This document shows, one piece after another, positions 29,932 to 37,067 of a stretch of 37,067 bases of DNA. The translations under genes were made by a program, and so were the position numbers. The stretch lies in contig NZ_CADDIL010000005.1 of NCBI RefSeq assembly GCF_902809815.1, positions 1,421 through 38,487 on the forward strand. The letters are read 5' to 3'. Position 1 is the first letter of the stretch; every line of letters begins with the position of its first letter. Below the pieces are notes generated by a model, which worked only from the letters and a program-made list of their open reading frames with translations, searched no databases and was not told the DNA's origin. Source of the stretch: Spiroplasma endosymbiont of Danaus chrysippus. GTDB lineage: Bacteria; Bacillota_I; Bacilli_A; Mycoplasmatales; VBWQ01.

Positions 29932-30279
29932 ATGAAAAATATATTAACTATTTTGGGAGTAATAACTTTAGGTTGTATTATAACTTCAAATGTTATTGCA
30001 TGTGAAAAACCTAATTTAGATAAAGAAAAATATAAAATAAACGAACAAGGAGAAATAATATATAATTTTCAAGAAAAACAATCATACATAATAGGATTTA
30101 CAATAGATAGTCATATACATGAATCAAATATTTTTATAAGCGATATTCCTTTAAAAACAACAATTTATGGCAAAGGAACACAATATTGAACATATATTAA
30201 TATTAATCAAAATAAAGCATGAACTACTGGCTGATATACAAATAATTTAATATACTTAAAAAAAGCAGTAGTAATTTAA
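29932..30279 (+). CDS. Small lipoprotein
   Basis: 115 aa. Classic lipoprotein signal: MKNILTILGVITLGCIIT followed by SNVIAC, with Cys at residue 24 as the lipidated residue. The mature part is about 92 residues of beta-type sequence (YNFQEKQSYIIGFTIDSHI, TTIYGKGTQYWTYINI) with three TGA-Trp codons, suggesting a small extracellular beta domain on the membrane surface. ATATAGGGAG precedes the ATG. No family recognised. Confidence 0.8.
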
Positions 30280-30280
30280 T

Positions 30281-30572
30281 ATGAAAACATGAATAAGAAC
30301 AAATTTAAGTAAAATAACATTAGCATTAGCACTAACTGGTGCTACAACTGGAACAATAGGATTAATCATGGGGGGTGCTTACCCATAATGTTGGTACTAA
30401 TGTTAAATCTTATCTAGAAACAAATGGTCAAGTAATATTAGGAACAACAACTATATGGTCACATAAAAGTTTAGATAATCATCAAATATATTTATATTTT
30501 GATAAAATAAAGCATAATGATGATGATATAGTATGAGATGGAAATTATCCAGAAGGATATTTTAACAAATAA
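30281..30572 (+). pseudogene. Single-pass membrane or secreted protein, G-run frameshift
   Basis: ATG 30281 one base after the lipoprotein stop. MKTWIRTNLSKITLALALTG... is a membrane-spanning or signal segment (residues about 8-32). A G6 run (30370-30375) ends the frame after 35 codons. With G5 it continues as MGVLTHNVGTNVKSYLE, IWSHKSLDNHQIYLYFDKI and DGNYPEGYFNK to 30570-30572, about 96 aa. The mature part is similar in length to the lipoprotein before it and probably belongs to the same transcript. Function unknown. Confidence 0.6.
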
Positions 30573-30632
30573 TATTGATATTTATATATAAACATATATA
30601 ATTTTAAATAAGAACTAAATAAAGTTTTTTTT

Positions 30633-30670
30633 AACTCATTTCTTTATTTTTAAAGTAAATGAGTTTTTTA
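30633..30670 (+). promoter_or_regulatory. 5' leader hairpin with T-tract, type 2
   Basis: AACTCATTT (30633-30641) pairs with AAATGAGTT (30657-30665), followed by TTTTATTTTTAAGGAG and the ATG at 30694. Matches the leader before 27189 on the minus strand. Confidence 0.6.
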
Positions 30671-30693
30671 TTTTTAAGGAGATTTAAAAAAAT

Positions 30694-31575
30694 ATGATTA
30701 CAAAAAAAGAACAAGATTTTATTAATAGTCAAATATTAAAAAATCAAAAAAATATTGAAGAAATTGAAAAACAAATTCAAAGTTTAGAAAAAGAAAGAAA
30801 TTATTTTAAAAACGAAATTTCAATAAATGAAATTACAATAAAAAATTTTAAAACTAATATTTTTTTTTGAAGTGAACAAAGTAAAAAAATAGAAACAAAA
30901 ATAATTAATTATCAAAAACAAATTTTAAAGTTAAAAAAACAAAAAATTAATAAGATTAAAAATTTTTTTATTAAATTTTTTTCACTTGGAAAAATCAATA
31001 TAAATCAAAATATTAATAATTTAACTCAACAAGAAGAGAAAAATTGTGAATTATTAAAAGAAACAAATTTAAATAATCAGAAAAAAATTGAAATTTTAAA
31101 TTTAAGTTATAATGAAAACAAGGAAAATCAAAAAAATTTAATAACTAATATTAATAAAATAATTGAAAATATAAATAAATTATTGAACCATAAAAATAAA
31201 TTATTACAAAATAATAATAATTTATTATTTAACTTATTAAATCAAAAACAACAAAAAGTAATTATCAAAGTTGATGAACAAACGATTGAAAAATATGAAT
31301 TAGAAATATTTAAACTTAATGAGAAAATTTGTGATTTAGAAAATAAGTTATTATCTAGCAGCAATGATAATGATGAAGGATTTCATTCGAAATCTACATC
31401 AACAAATTCTTTACCTTCAAGTAATTCATTGTCTTTAAATAAACAACAAAAACCACAAATACCAAAAGTGATTAATAATCTAAAAGAAAAAATTAAACCA
31501 TGAGAAGAAACTTTAAGAGAATATCCAACAGAAAAAAGTATTCAAAAAAATAAGTTAAATTTATGAAAAATATAA
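30694..31575 (+). CDS. Long coiled-coil protein, unknown function
   Basis: 293 aa with three TGA codons as Trp; AAGGAGA ten bases before ATG 30694. Nearly all residues to about 215 are helical heptads rich in Lys, Asn, Glu, Leu and Ile (NIEEIEKQIQSLEKER; NKIIENINKLLNHKNKLLQN), interrupted at about residues 90-110 by a hydrophobic-aromatic stretch (IKNFFIKFFSLGKI). A Ser/Thr/Asn-rich linker (SKSTSTNSLPSSNSLSL) follows, then a short C-terminal part with PWEETLREYP. No signal peptide. It resembles in style the genes at 26812 and the broken gene at 26156, including the leader hairpin. Confidence 0.75.
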
Positions 31576-31576
31576 T

Positions 31577-32857
31577 TTAAATTTCTAAATTAATGTATGA
31601 AATATTCTCGTTATATTTATCAAATAAATTAATACTATTTAAATTTATTTCTTGTTTATCAGTTATTAAAATTAATTCATAATTACCAACACCAAAAATA
31701 CCACTAATTTCAATCCGATTTAAGTTATTAATCGGATTTTCAATTTCTAATTCAAATTCACTATTATTATCAATTTGTGAAATTTCTTTATAAAATTCTA
31801 ATTTAGAAAATAATTGTGTTTTATTTGAACCATATAAATTTAAAGAATTTTCAACTTTATTTTTATCAATAATTGCTCTTGTAAAGTATTTACCATATTC
31901 ACCATTACTTAATGTTCAATCAGCAGGAATTAATGAAGGTATATTATTACTTTCTAATTCGTTTGTTATAGATAATCAATTAAATTGGTTATCATCTAGT
32001 TTAAACAATTCATTTTGACTAATATCATTGTTTTTTAATTTAATATTATTTATATCTATAAAATCAAAATACTCAGATTTTAATATTACTTTTACATCTT
32101 TAAATTGTCAAATATCATTTTTACTAGGATGTATTGGACTTGATTTTAATTCAAAATAATAAGGTAATAAAATTTTATTATCATCATTTAAACCTTTACT
32201 AATAGACATATTTCAATAAATATTATTTGATAACATAATAATTATTTGTTTAAATATTTTTACTTGTTCTAAATTAATATAATTTGGATAATCTAATTTT
32301 CACTGTTTAAACAAATTACTAATTACTTCATCTGGTTTTTGATTTTCAAATTTTTCACGTAATTTTGCAATAGCATTTTCTGGTTTTCCATTTTTCTCAT
32401 TATATGTAGCACCATCAAAATTTCTATTATAATTATATGTATAACTTAGCATATCTAATAAAAGTTGTTGTAAACTATCAATTGTTGGCGCATCTTGTAT
32501 TTCAATTGCTATACTTTTAAATCTATTATTGGTTGCAAGATAAACATATCATCCTTCATTACTAAAAGATAAAACTTTTTTATCTTCCAAATGTATTTCA
32601 TTTTTTAATGGTCAATCACCAGTTCAAATAGAACCTAATTCTCAACCTAGTCAAGTATCAGTTACTCTTGCGTTATTAATAACTTCTTTTCTTGTTTCTT
32701 TGCCGCCACTAATAGCAATTAAATCTAAAACTGATTTTTCTTGTCCAATAAATTGTTTTGCTAATTTTCAAGGTAAAATTTGTTCACTAAATCATTGTTG
32801 TAATATTCTAACTTTTGGTTGAGTTTCAATAGGCATTGATAATAGCGGAAATGCTAT
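31577..32857 (-). CDS. Large protein of the phage-like cassette
   Basis: Open for 427 codons with eleven or more TGA-Trp, stop TAA 31577-31579. The start is uncertain: an ATA at 32857 overlaps the previous stop and has AAGGAT 5 bases upstream, giving 426 aa beginning IAFPLLSMPIE, much like the MAVPLL start of the preceding gene; the first ATG is at 32836 (419 aa) but has no ribosome site. No motif I recognise. The N-terminal half is Trp-rich (WLGWELGSIWTGDW), the C-terminal half looks beta-rich (EFELEIENPINNL, RIEISGIFGVGNYELILI). Last gene of the minus-strand cassette; a virion or surface protein is a guess from context. Confidence 0.6.
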
Positions 32858-33402
32858 CTTATCCTTGATAAATAACTTCGGGTATACTTTTCCATATTGT
32901 CAACTTCACCAAGTACCTTTATATTGCCGAAAATCATGCTTCTAGGGGCTTTAATTTTTAAACCAATTACTTTTGTATCTTTATCTAATGGTTTTTGCAA
33001 TTTAATAATGATTGGATAACCATCTCTTGTTTTAAAATCTTTAATTTTAATAATAGTTATACTTTTAGTACTTCTTGTTTTTGGGTTTTGATATGGCTGT
33101 GAATAATTATTTATGATATATAAATTATCAATATTATTTTCAGTTAAAGGTTCATTAATAGAAACTGCATATAATTTAAATTGATTTAATAAATTTATTT
33201 CTTGAAAAATTAAATTTTTAATATCAGTCATACTATACTCAATTGTATTGTCATTAATATTTGTGCTAGCTCTTTGATTTAATTGCATAGTAAAGTCTGA
33301 TGTTTCAGCAACAGTAGTTTTTAATACTTTATCAATATCAATAAAACCTATTTTAATAGTATTTGCTGAAAATCTTAAACTATTATTTTCATTATTTTTA
33401 AA

Positions 33403-34535
33403 GGTGGTTAGCCCTAAATACTGGACCACTTTTGGATAGACAGTTTTAAATTTTTATTTGTGAAATTGGTGGTTTTAGAAATTTAGAATGTATTCTTTCG
33501 TAATTATAAAACATAATATATTGGTTTACATCATTTATAGCTTCATTGAGAGAAAAATATTGATTTGAACCTTTAGGTAGTCATTCTTGAGATAAATGAG
33601 AAAATCAGTTTTCAGATATTACATTGCCACCAATATCATAAGGTTGTTTTTTGCTTAAAATTATTTGCTTATCAGCAGCTCAATTTGTGATGTCTTGACA
33701 ATAAAATTCGTTGGCGTTATCTGAGTGTAAAATAACGTTTTTTACTTGGTTTCAAGAGAATTGTTGATTTATTTTTTCAAGTGCAGGAAGAATTAAATCT
33801 TGATAGGATTTGTTTGAACATGTATTATAGCTTACAATATTATTTGAATAAAAATCAATAATTACAAAAAGATATAATCAACCTTCTTTAGTATTTATTT
33901 GTTTAGTGTCCATTGATCAAATTTGATTTGAAGAGGTTGTACTTTTATAATCTTTGTTTACTTTATCCATTGTAGGTATTCACTTATTTGGATTTTTTTT
34001 GTTTTTAGGATAGTTATTTTTAGTTTGTTTTAATCCTTGAAGATTGTGATCTTTCATAATTTTTCGCATTTGTTTTGTTGATAATTCTAGATTTAAAATA
34101 ATATGTTTGTATTGTTTTAATCATTCTTTAAATGCTGAAAAAATTCGTAAATAGCCATAAATTTGTCCTTTTCTTGTAAAATGAAATTCAAGTAAAAGTT
34201 GGCATAATTCTTGATATTTATGTGTACAATTACTAATTTGATTTTTTTCTTTTTTAATAGGGTTTTGTTTGTTTTTTACAAAATAATATGTTGATCGGTT
34301 TAGTTGAAGATGTTGGCAAAGATATCTAATTGAATATTGGTTTTTGCTATCATCAATAATTTGAATTTTTTGTTTGATATTTAACTTGTTAATTACTAAT
34401 GCTATTTGTTTAATTTTATCCATTATTAAAAATCCTTTCATGTCAAAATTAGTGTTAATTGTATAACACAATTGTTTTTCGAATACATTCAAGTTTTTTT
34501 TTAAATTAATGGTCTAGTAAAAAGGGCTAAGTAGC
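33403..34535 (-). mobile_element. Complete IS3-family element (copy 2), 1133 bp
   Basis: Ends defined by comparison with copy 1 (right end 33403) and by the matching inverted repeats: right GGTGGTTAGCCCTAAATACT, left GCTACTTAGCCCTTTTTACT, both continuing with GACCA after one or two bases. It disrupts the cassette gene at 32854-34556. Confidence 0.85.
33446..34423 (-). CDS. IS3-family transposase, single ORF
   Basis: 325 aa with TGA as Trp. N-terminal part has the IS3 OrfB-like helix-turn region (YSIRYLCQHLQLNRSTYYF) and the HTH_21-like segment GQIYGYLRI; then the rve core with first Asp in IWSMDTKQI, second in LHSDNANEFY and Glu in ISENWFSHL. Start taken as ATG 34423 (GAAAGGA upstream) rather than 34492. 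There is no separate OrfA with a slippery site in the element; a short frame upstream is part of the leader. The DDE residues are present, so it may be active. Confidence 0.88.
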
Positions 34536-34572
34536 AAGTAGCAATGGTACTGCCATTTTTTATTTTCCTTCC

Positions 34573-34950
34573 TTATAATTTATTTTTATTTTTATAATCC
34601 AATAAAGCATTTTTTATTGAATTTGGTTGATTTGTTATTATTGTTTGTGGTTTGCCACCTGTATTAATTGTTTCTTTAAATACTGGTTGTTCTTTAATTA
34701 TTTTTTTAATACTTTCTTCAATTTTTGAATTTTCTATATTACTTGTTTTAAATTTTAAATAATCATAAAATTCACTTTTAACTTGATATTTTTTAAATAT
34801 ATTAATCATTTCTTTTTCTTTAATTTCTTGATTAAGTTTATTTAACTTATTTTCTGCTTCATTAACTTTATTTTCTATTTCTTGTGAAGAAGCATTATTT
34901 TCAGTTAAAGGTTCAGTTGTTTGTTGAACATTATTTTCATTTTCTAACAT
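34573..34950 (-). CDS. Scaffold-like acidic coiled-coil protein of the cassette
   Basis: 125 aa; TTAGGAGAATG before ATG 34950. Acidic/Gln-Asn-rich start (TEPLTENNASSQEIENKV), a coiled coil (NEAENKLNKLNQEIKEKE), then FKKYQVKSEFYDYLKFKT and a C-terminus with a Pro/Asn turn and basic helix (PNSIKNALLDYKNKNKL). This layout is like phage head scaffold proteins (DUF4355/GP20 type), which also sit just before capsid genes. The similarity is one of architecture only. Sixteen bases separate it from the IS3-interrupted gene. Confidence 0.55.
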   Translation of the reverse strand: MLENENNVQQTTEPLTENNASSQEIENKVNEAENKLNKLNQEIKEKEMINIFKKYQVKSEFYDYLKFKTSNIENSKIEESIKKIIKEQPVFKETINTGGKPQTIITNQPNSIKNALLDYKNKNKL

Positions 34951-34967
34951 TTAACATTCTCCTAATC

Positions 34968-35153
34968 TTATCCTAATAATCAATCTTTAACTAATTGTGG
35001 CATTTCACTTATTAATTTTTTATAATCATTAACTGCATTTTCTAATGTATCAATATCAGAAAATTTAAAACAATTATCAATATGTAAATCAAAATCTCTA
35101 TCAATACTAATATCTTGTTTTCTATATTTTTCATTAAATTGAATTTTTGTCAT
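34968..35153 (-). CDS. Small cassette protein (61 aa)
   Basis: ATG 35153 behind AAGGAGAAAAATA; ends LVKDWLLG with a TGA-Trp, stop TAA 34968-34970. Soluble, charged (QFNEKYRKQDISIDRDFDL). A longer in-frame start at 35183 lies inside the previous gene and has no ribosome site. It overlaps nothing and follows the 62-aa gene by 1 base. No family recognised. Confidence 0.65.
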
Positions 35154-35154
35154 A

Positions 35155-35343
35155 TTATTTTTCTCCTTTATTAATCTTTTCATTTAATTTTGCTAATTTT
35201 TTTTGATGTTTTATAATTTTGTTATTTGCTCTAACATGTTTTGGAGTTGTGATAAATCTTTTTAATAAAACAATAATTTCTCTGCAAATTAATGTTCCAA
35301 CACTTGTTCCAATAATTATTAATTCATGTAAAAATTCTTTCAT
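35155..35343 (-). CDS. Small membrane protein of the cassette (62 aa)
   Basis: ATG 35343 with GAAAGGAAA upstream. One hydrophobic helix (ELIIIGTSVGTLIC, residues about 7-20) with a strongly basic C-terminal half (RFITTPKHVRANNKIIKHQKK). This shape fits a small phage membrane protein such as a holin-like or minor coat protein, or any small anchor; no specific call is possible. Confidence 0.6.
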   Translation of the reverse strand: MKEFLHELIIIGTSVGTLICREIIVLLKRFITTPKHVRANNKIIKHQKKLAKLNEKINKGEK

Positions 35344-35383
35344 GTCAATATTTTCCTTTCAACTATTTATTTTTAATTTTTAA

Positions 35384-35542
35384 TTATTCATCAAATTGAC
35401 CACCATTAATTTTTTCAATCATTGATTGTGAATTACTTATAACTTCTACTAATACAGATAGTTTTTTTTCTAATTCTTCTATTTGTTCTTTATATGTTTT
35501 TATTTCATTATTATAATATTCAAGTATTTTTTCTTTATTCAT
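35384..35542 (-). CDS. Small coiled-coil protein (52 aa)
   Basis: ATG 35542 behind a perfect AAAGGAGGTG, the strongest ribosome site of the cassette. Product MNKEKILEYYNNEIKTYK then EQIEELEKKLSVLVEVISN, a short Glu/Lys coiled coil ending NGGQFDE. Stop TAA 35384-35386. Function unknown. Confidence 0.65.
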   Translation of the reverse strand: MNKEKILEYYNNEIKTYKEQIEELEKKLSVLVEVISNSQSMIEKINGGQFDE

Positions 35543-35591
35543 AAATTATTCACCTCCTTTATAAACTCATGTGATTATAATCTCAATTTAA

Positions 35592-35852
35592 TTAAGCATT
35601 ATCTAATATTACTTCACTCATATCACTACCATAATATTGACTTGATGTTTCACTATTAATTGTGAATCTATTATCATTAATTAATCTTGCAGTTTCATTA
35701 TTAAATGATGTTTCTTGCATTTCTTCAATATGATTAGTTGTTTCCATAGGTAGTAAATTATGGATAATTTCACTTGCACCAGCAATTATGGTAGGTACTG
35801 CATAAGCATTATTAAAATCATTATTAATACCCATAGCAACACCACTTGATAT
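35592..35852 (-). pseudogene. Membrane-type cassette protein, 5'-truncated by IS256
   Basis: Open from the IS256 junction at 35852 to TAA 35592-35594. The fragment begins SSGVAMGINNDFNNAYAVP and continues TIIAGASEIIHNLL, then an acidic Ser/Thr/Asn tail (SSQYYGSDMSEVILDNA). SSGV followed by a small-residue membrane stretch recalls the SSGVGG segment of the glycine-zipper gene at 8819. A Met at 35834 could start an 80-aa product, but no ribosome site precedes it. The start of the gene was lost to IS256 copy F. Confidence 0.6.
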
Positions 35853-36699
35853 GAGGCTTTTTAGTAATCTGTGTTTCTTTGTTTTACAAAGTACTAGTTC
35901 AGATTAATTCTGTCTTCAAATTTTATCATAAAATGAGCAATTGCTGTATTTCAATTTTGAATAGGCAATGTTCATTTTTTTGTGATATTTTCAATTGCTA
36001 AGTAAAAAATTTTAAAAACTGCCATATCATTAGGAAAAACTTTTTTATTTCTAATAACTTTTCGTAATTGGCTATTAACAGATTCAATAGCATTTGTAGT
36101 ATAAATTACCCTTTTAATTTCTGCTGGATAACTAATAAAAACCATTAAATTTTCTCAATTTTTATATCAAGATTTAGCAATTTGTGGATATTGTTTATTT
36201 CATTTACTTTCAAATGATTCTAAAGCTTGCATTGCTTGTTCTTCACTACATGCTGTATAAATTGGCTTTAAATCGATAACTAGAGACTTTCGATGTTTGT
36301 ATGAAACATATTTTAAGCTATTTCTAATTTGATGAACTATGCATAATTGATGTTCAGTTTTAGGATAAACTGATTGTATTGCCTCTGACATGCCTGTTAA
36401 ATTATCACTACAAGCAATAAGAATATCATTTAAGCCTCGATTTTTCATTTCTGTAAAATTATTTAATCAGAATTTAGCACCTTCATTTTCACTAATTCAT
36501 AAACCTAAAACATCTTTTTTACCTTCTAAATCAACTCCTAAAGCTATATAAACTGATTTGTTAATAATACGTTTATCCTGACGTACTTTAACTACGATAC
36601 AATCAAAATAAATGATTGGATAAACACTATCTAATGGACGATTTTGCCATGCTTTGACATCATCAATGACATCATCAGTAATTTGACTAATTACGCTTT
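35853..36699 (-). mobile_element. IS256-family element, 3' part (copy F)
   Basis: Right terminal repeat at 35853 (GAGGCTTTTTAGTAATC); the element is cut at 36699, where the left end of copy G begins. The cut falls in the same internal region (around AAAGCGTAATTAG) as the copy D/E junction. Confidence 0.88.
35894..36699 (-). pseudogene. IS256 transposase, C-terminal part
   Basis: Lacks about the first 143 codons; contains all three catalytic acidic residues (YFDCI, ACSDNL, NAIES) and the native end, stop TAG at 35894-35896. No start codon at the junction. By eye nearly identical to copy C. Confidence 0.9.
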
Positions 36700-37067
36700 G
36701 GGAATGTTTAGTAATCTGTGTGACTTACAAAAATAACTATGTTTAATTAATTCTAGTAAATATAATTTATATATCTAGAAAGAGTGAGTTACAGAAGGCT
36801 AAAAAAGATAATCTTAATAACAATGATCCAATATCAAAAGCAGTAGATTTATTATTAGAAAATACTGAGGATTTAACAACAGTTTTTAAAGAGGGAGGCT
36901 TATATAAAGAATTAACTAAACGATTGGTAGAAAAAATGTTGAATTCTGAGATGCAAAATTATTTAGGACACGAAAGAAATCAACGCAGTAATAATGACAA
37001 TGTTCGTAATGGTACAACATCAAAAAAATTAATAACTCAACAAGGTAAAATTGAAATTGATGTACCA
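36700..37067 (+). mobile_element. IS256-family element, 5' part (copy G), runs off the window
   Basis: Begins with the left inverted repeat (GGGAATGTTTAGTAATC) at 36700, inserted into copy F in the opposite orientation. Confidence 0.88.
36795..37067 (+). pseudogene. IS256 transposase with lost start codon (partial)
   Basis: Frame and sequence match the full-length transposase, but the start ATG is AAG here (36795-36797: ACAGAAGGC against ACAGATGGC in all other copies). The first in-frame Met downstream is at the position of KMLNSEMQN, over 40 residues in, so the normal protein cannot be started. The frame is open to the window end. Confidence 0.8.

Larger units (their letters stand above)
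32854..34556 (-). pseudogene. Cassette gene interrupted by IS3
   Basis: The gene starts at ATG 34556 (AAGGAAGG upstream) with MAVPLLL, is cut by the IS3 element at 34535/34536, and resumes in frame at 33402 with FKNNENNSLRFSANTIKIG, ending at TAG 32854-32856. Removing the 1133-bp element restores a 189-aa reading frame. Features: N-terminal PLL, a region TVAETSDFTMQLNQRAS, and beta-like segments later (KSITIIKIKDFK; YPIIIKLQKPL). No obvious target duplication at the junction. Following a scaffold-like gene, a small virion protein is possible but unproven. Confidence 0.7.

Noticed and set aside
31577-35852. Cassette as a SpV1-type plectrovirus
   Set aside because: I recognise none of the plectrovirus coat, replication or assembly proteins; gene sizes and order do not match what I know of that group.

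Overview
The window is a very AT-rich Mollicutes chromosome, most likely Spiroplasma. TGA must be read as tryptophan (genetic code 4) for polC, lon, tig, the transposases and most small genes to stay open. The mix of a MreB homologue in a wall-less type of genome, IS256, IS3 and UPF0236/ISLre2-type elements, and many broken lineage-specific genes suggests an insect-associated or symbiotic Spiroplasma. I cannot assign a species from sequence alone.

Layout. 1-970: the end of an IS3-family element inserted in an IS256 element, then a 5'-truncated gene fragment. 985-8666: typA, a coiled-coil gene carrying two PLDLSL motifs, an azoreductase, a broken DUF285 surface-protein gene, a long mreB homologue, and a fructose PTS gene (fruA) whose middle has been replaced by a 119-bp inverted copy of mreB. 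8685-9957: small lineage-specific genes behind a promoter and leader hairpin. 10084-14174: a nest of four IS256 copies or pieces. 14214-19411: a Pr6Pr-like membrane protein and polC. 19613-21009: two frameshifted lineage-specific genes. 21218-26143: a conserved block of tRNA-Arg(UCU), a DUF3196-like gene, tig, and lon preceded by a CIRCE-like operator. 26156-31575: accessory genes, namely coiled-coil proteins (one ending in a CaaX-like tetrapeptide), a dead ABC ATPase, a UPF0236 transposase, a small Cys-rich protein, a lipoprotein and a membrane protein. 31577-35852: a minus-strand cassette of small genes that looks like a prophage structural remnant, interrupted by a complete IS3 element. 35853-37067: two IS256 half-copies head to head.

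Housekeeping genes (typA, mreB, polC, tig, lon) are intact over more than 11 kb. Many accessory genes carry single-base indels, nearly all in A/T runs of 7-8 or G runs. That pattern is either decay, contingency or slippage, or sequencing error, and it is the main systematic signal here.

Two families of 5' leader hairpins with T-tracts recur directly upstream of lineage-specific genes: an AATCCTAATATAG type at about 8746, 20364 and 20974, and an ACTCATT type at about 27216 and 30633. They suggest a shared attenuation-like control of these genes.
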